A DNA stretch of 64,000 nt from Corallococcus soli (GTDB taxonomy: Bacteria > Myxococcota > Myxococcia > Myxococcales > Myxococcaceae): assembly GCF_014930455.1 (NCBI RefSeq), contig NZ_JAAIYO010000001.1, positions 1,178,001 through 1,242,000 of the forward strand, written 5' to 3'. The stretch's first letter is position 1; each line of letters begins with the position of its first letter. The notes under the pieces were generated by a model. That model made no database searches, was not told the DNA's origin, and saw only the letters and a program-made list of their open reading frames with translations. The position numbers were made by a program, and so were the translations under genes. Below are positions 63,287 through 64,000 of the stretch, piece after piece.

Positions 63287-63862
63287 CTACTGGATGGCGG
63301 TGACGACCTGGGCCTGGCACGTCATGGGGTCGACGAAGGTCTGCGACGTGCTGAGCGTGCAGACGGCGCCCTGCGTGCCGAAGGCGGCCTGGTTGATGCT
63401 GCCCGAGCAGACGCCGTTGGTGACGGTGAGCGTCAGGATCCAGCGACACGTCTTCGCGGCGCCGGTCGGATCCGCCGGGTTGGTCGTGTAGTAGTAGAGC
63501 TGGGTCAGCGGCGACAGCAGGGGGGTGATCATCTGGAAATGGCCCGAGATGCTGGGCGACGCGACGGGGGGCAGGGGGCTGGGCGGCAGCGGATTGGGCG
63601 TGCCCGTCACGGAGTAGCCGGGGAAGGTGTTCACGCCGGTCCAGTTGCCGATGTAGAAGTCGTTGACGGTGGTCGCCGGGCGCAGCGACGGGTTGCCTTC
63701 CAGGCGGCCCGAGGGAAGCTGGATGATCTCCTCCTGAACGACGCTCACATAGTCGTGGCGCTCGGAGAGGAGCTCTTCGACGCCGTACTGCTCGGCGAGC
63801 GCGACCGACGGCATGAGGGACAGCAGGGAGGCGGCCAGGAAGCGCTTCACGTTGTTCGTCAT
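63287..63862 (-). CDS. Secreted protein of unknown function
   Basis: 191 residues. A signal peptide (NVKRFLAASLLSLMPSVALA) is followed by a polar domain. A Pro-rich loop lies near residues 90-105 (LPPSPLPPV) and four cysteines in the C-terminal half (KTCRWI, GVCSGS, AVCTLS, MTCQAQ) probably form two disulfides. It lacks a lipobox and any motif I recognise. A possible promoter lies upstream on the minus strand (TTGATT near 63929-63934, 18 bases, TAGAAA at 63905-63910). Bases 63863-64000 hold no other gene that I can see. Confidence 0.75.
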   Translation of the reverse strand: MTNNVKRFLAASLLSLMPSVALAEQYGVEELLSERHDYVSVVQEEIIQLPSGRLEGNPSLRPATTVNDFYIGNWTGVNTFPGYSVTGTPNPLPPSPLPPVASPSISGHFQMITPLLSPLTQLYYYTTNPADPTGAAKTCRWILTLTVTNGVCSGSINQAAFGTQGAVCTLSTSQTFVDPMTCQAQVVTAIQ

Positions 63863-64000
63863 GGTCTTGTCCTGTGGTGTCTGGTGTTGGCCGGAGCCAA
63901 TTCCTTTCTACCACCGGGCTTGTCTGCAAATCAAATCAAGTCTGGCAATTCACGCAATTCCAGCGGCTGTGAATGATTGCCGCCCGGACGCCCGTTCCGC

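Overview
This is a chromosomal segment from a very GC-rich bacterium. Codon third positions are almost all G or C, so many real genes carry long open frames on the opposite strand. The gene content points to the Myxococcota, most likely the Myxococcaceae (Myxococcus/Corallococcus type): many lipoproteins, Pro/Ala-rich linkers, GspE-N and DUF4388 regulatory proteins without enzymes, a Hanks-type Ser/Thr kinase, an NtrC-type sigma-54 activator with its kinase, and TPR lipoproteins. This assignment is inference from gene content, not a database match. I saw no rRNA, tRNA, CRISPR array, insertion sequence or phage gene.

Layout. 1-5.4 kb (minus): a GspE-N/GAF-like/HEAT protein running off the left edge, an RDD membrane protein with a repeat-rich linker, and a small GlsB-type membrane protein. 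5.5-11.2 kb: rsmE, an L-asparaginase II, prmA and a two-domain M16 peptidase. 11.4-17.4 kb (plus): a 750-residue coiled-coil protein, hemW, a membrane-anchored TPR protein and a DUF4388/J-like/TPR protein. 17.4-23.0 kb: a lipoprotein, then a tightly overlapping six-gene operon of Tad-type minor pilins and a Flp-like pilin with no motor genes. 23.1-24.3 kb: an orphan LivK-like binding protein. 24.5-30.8 kb: a complete Suf operon (Rrf2 regulator, sufB, C, D, S, U, T), nearly every junction overlapping by 1-4 bases.

30.9-42.2 kb: a DJ-1-like protein with a C-terminal membrane anchor, a lipoprotein Ntn-hydrolase, an SDR, a GH71/99-like lipoprotein whose start codon lies in a long hairpin, a 1257-residue DUF3857/degenerate transglutaminase lipoprotein, a Ser/Thr kinase and a GAF protein. 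42.4-46.4 kb: a small secreted Lys/Thr/Glu-rich protein behind a likely sigma-54 promoter, a coiled-coil lipoprotein, and a histidine kinase/NtrC-like pair. 46.5-50.3 kb: an L,D-transpeptidase lipoprotein, a YjbQ protein, a serine esterase and a cyclophilin lipoprotein.

50.4-57.5 kb: a translationally coupled polyamine-type cluster comprising AdoMet decarboxylase, a DUF4178 membrane protein, an unannotated 53-residue membrane peptide, a DUF350 protein, a membrane-embedded spermidine synthase, a Tat-exported flavin oxidoreductase and an exported threonine-aldolase-like PLP enzyme. This is the best candidate for an under-described system. 57.6-64.0 kb: a ChrR-like cupin, an HxlR regulator divergent from an SDR reductase, a histidine-bearing multi-spanning membrane protein, a fused trehalose-phosphate synthase/phosphatase and a secreted protein of unknown function.
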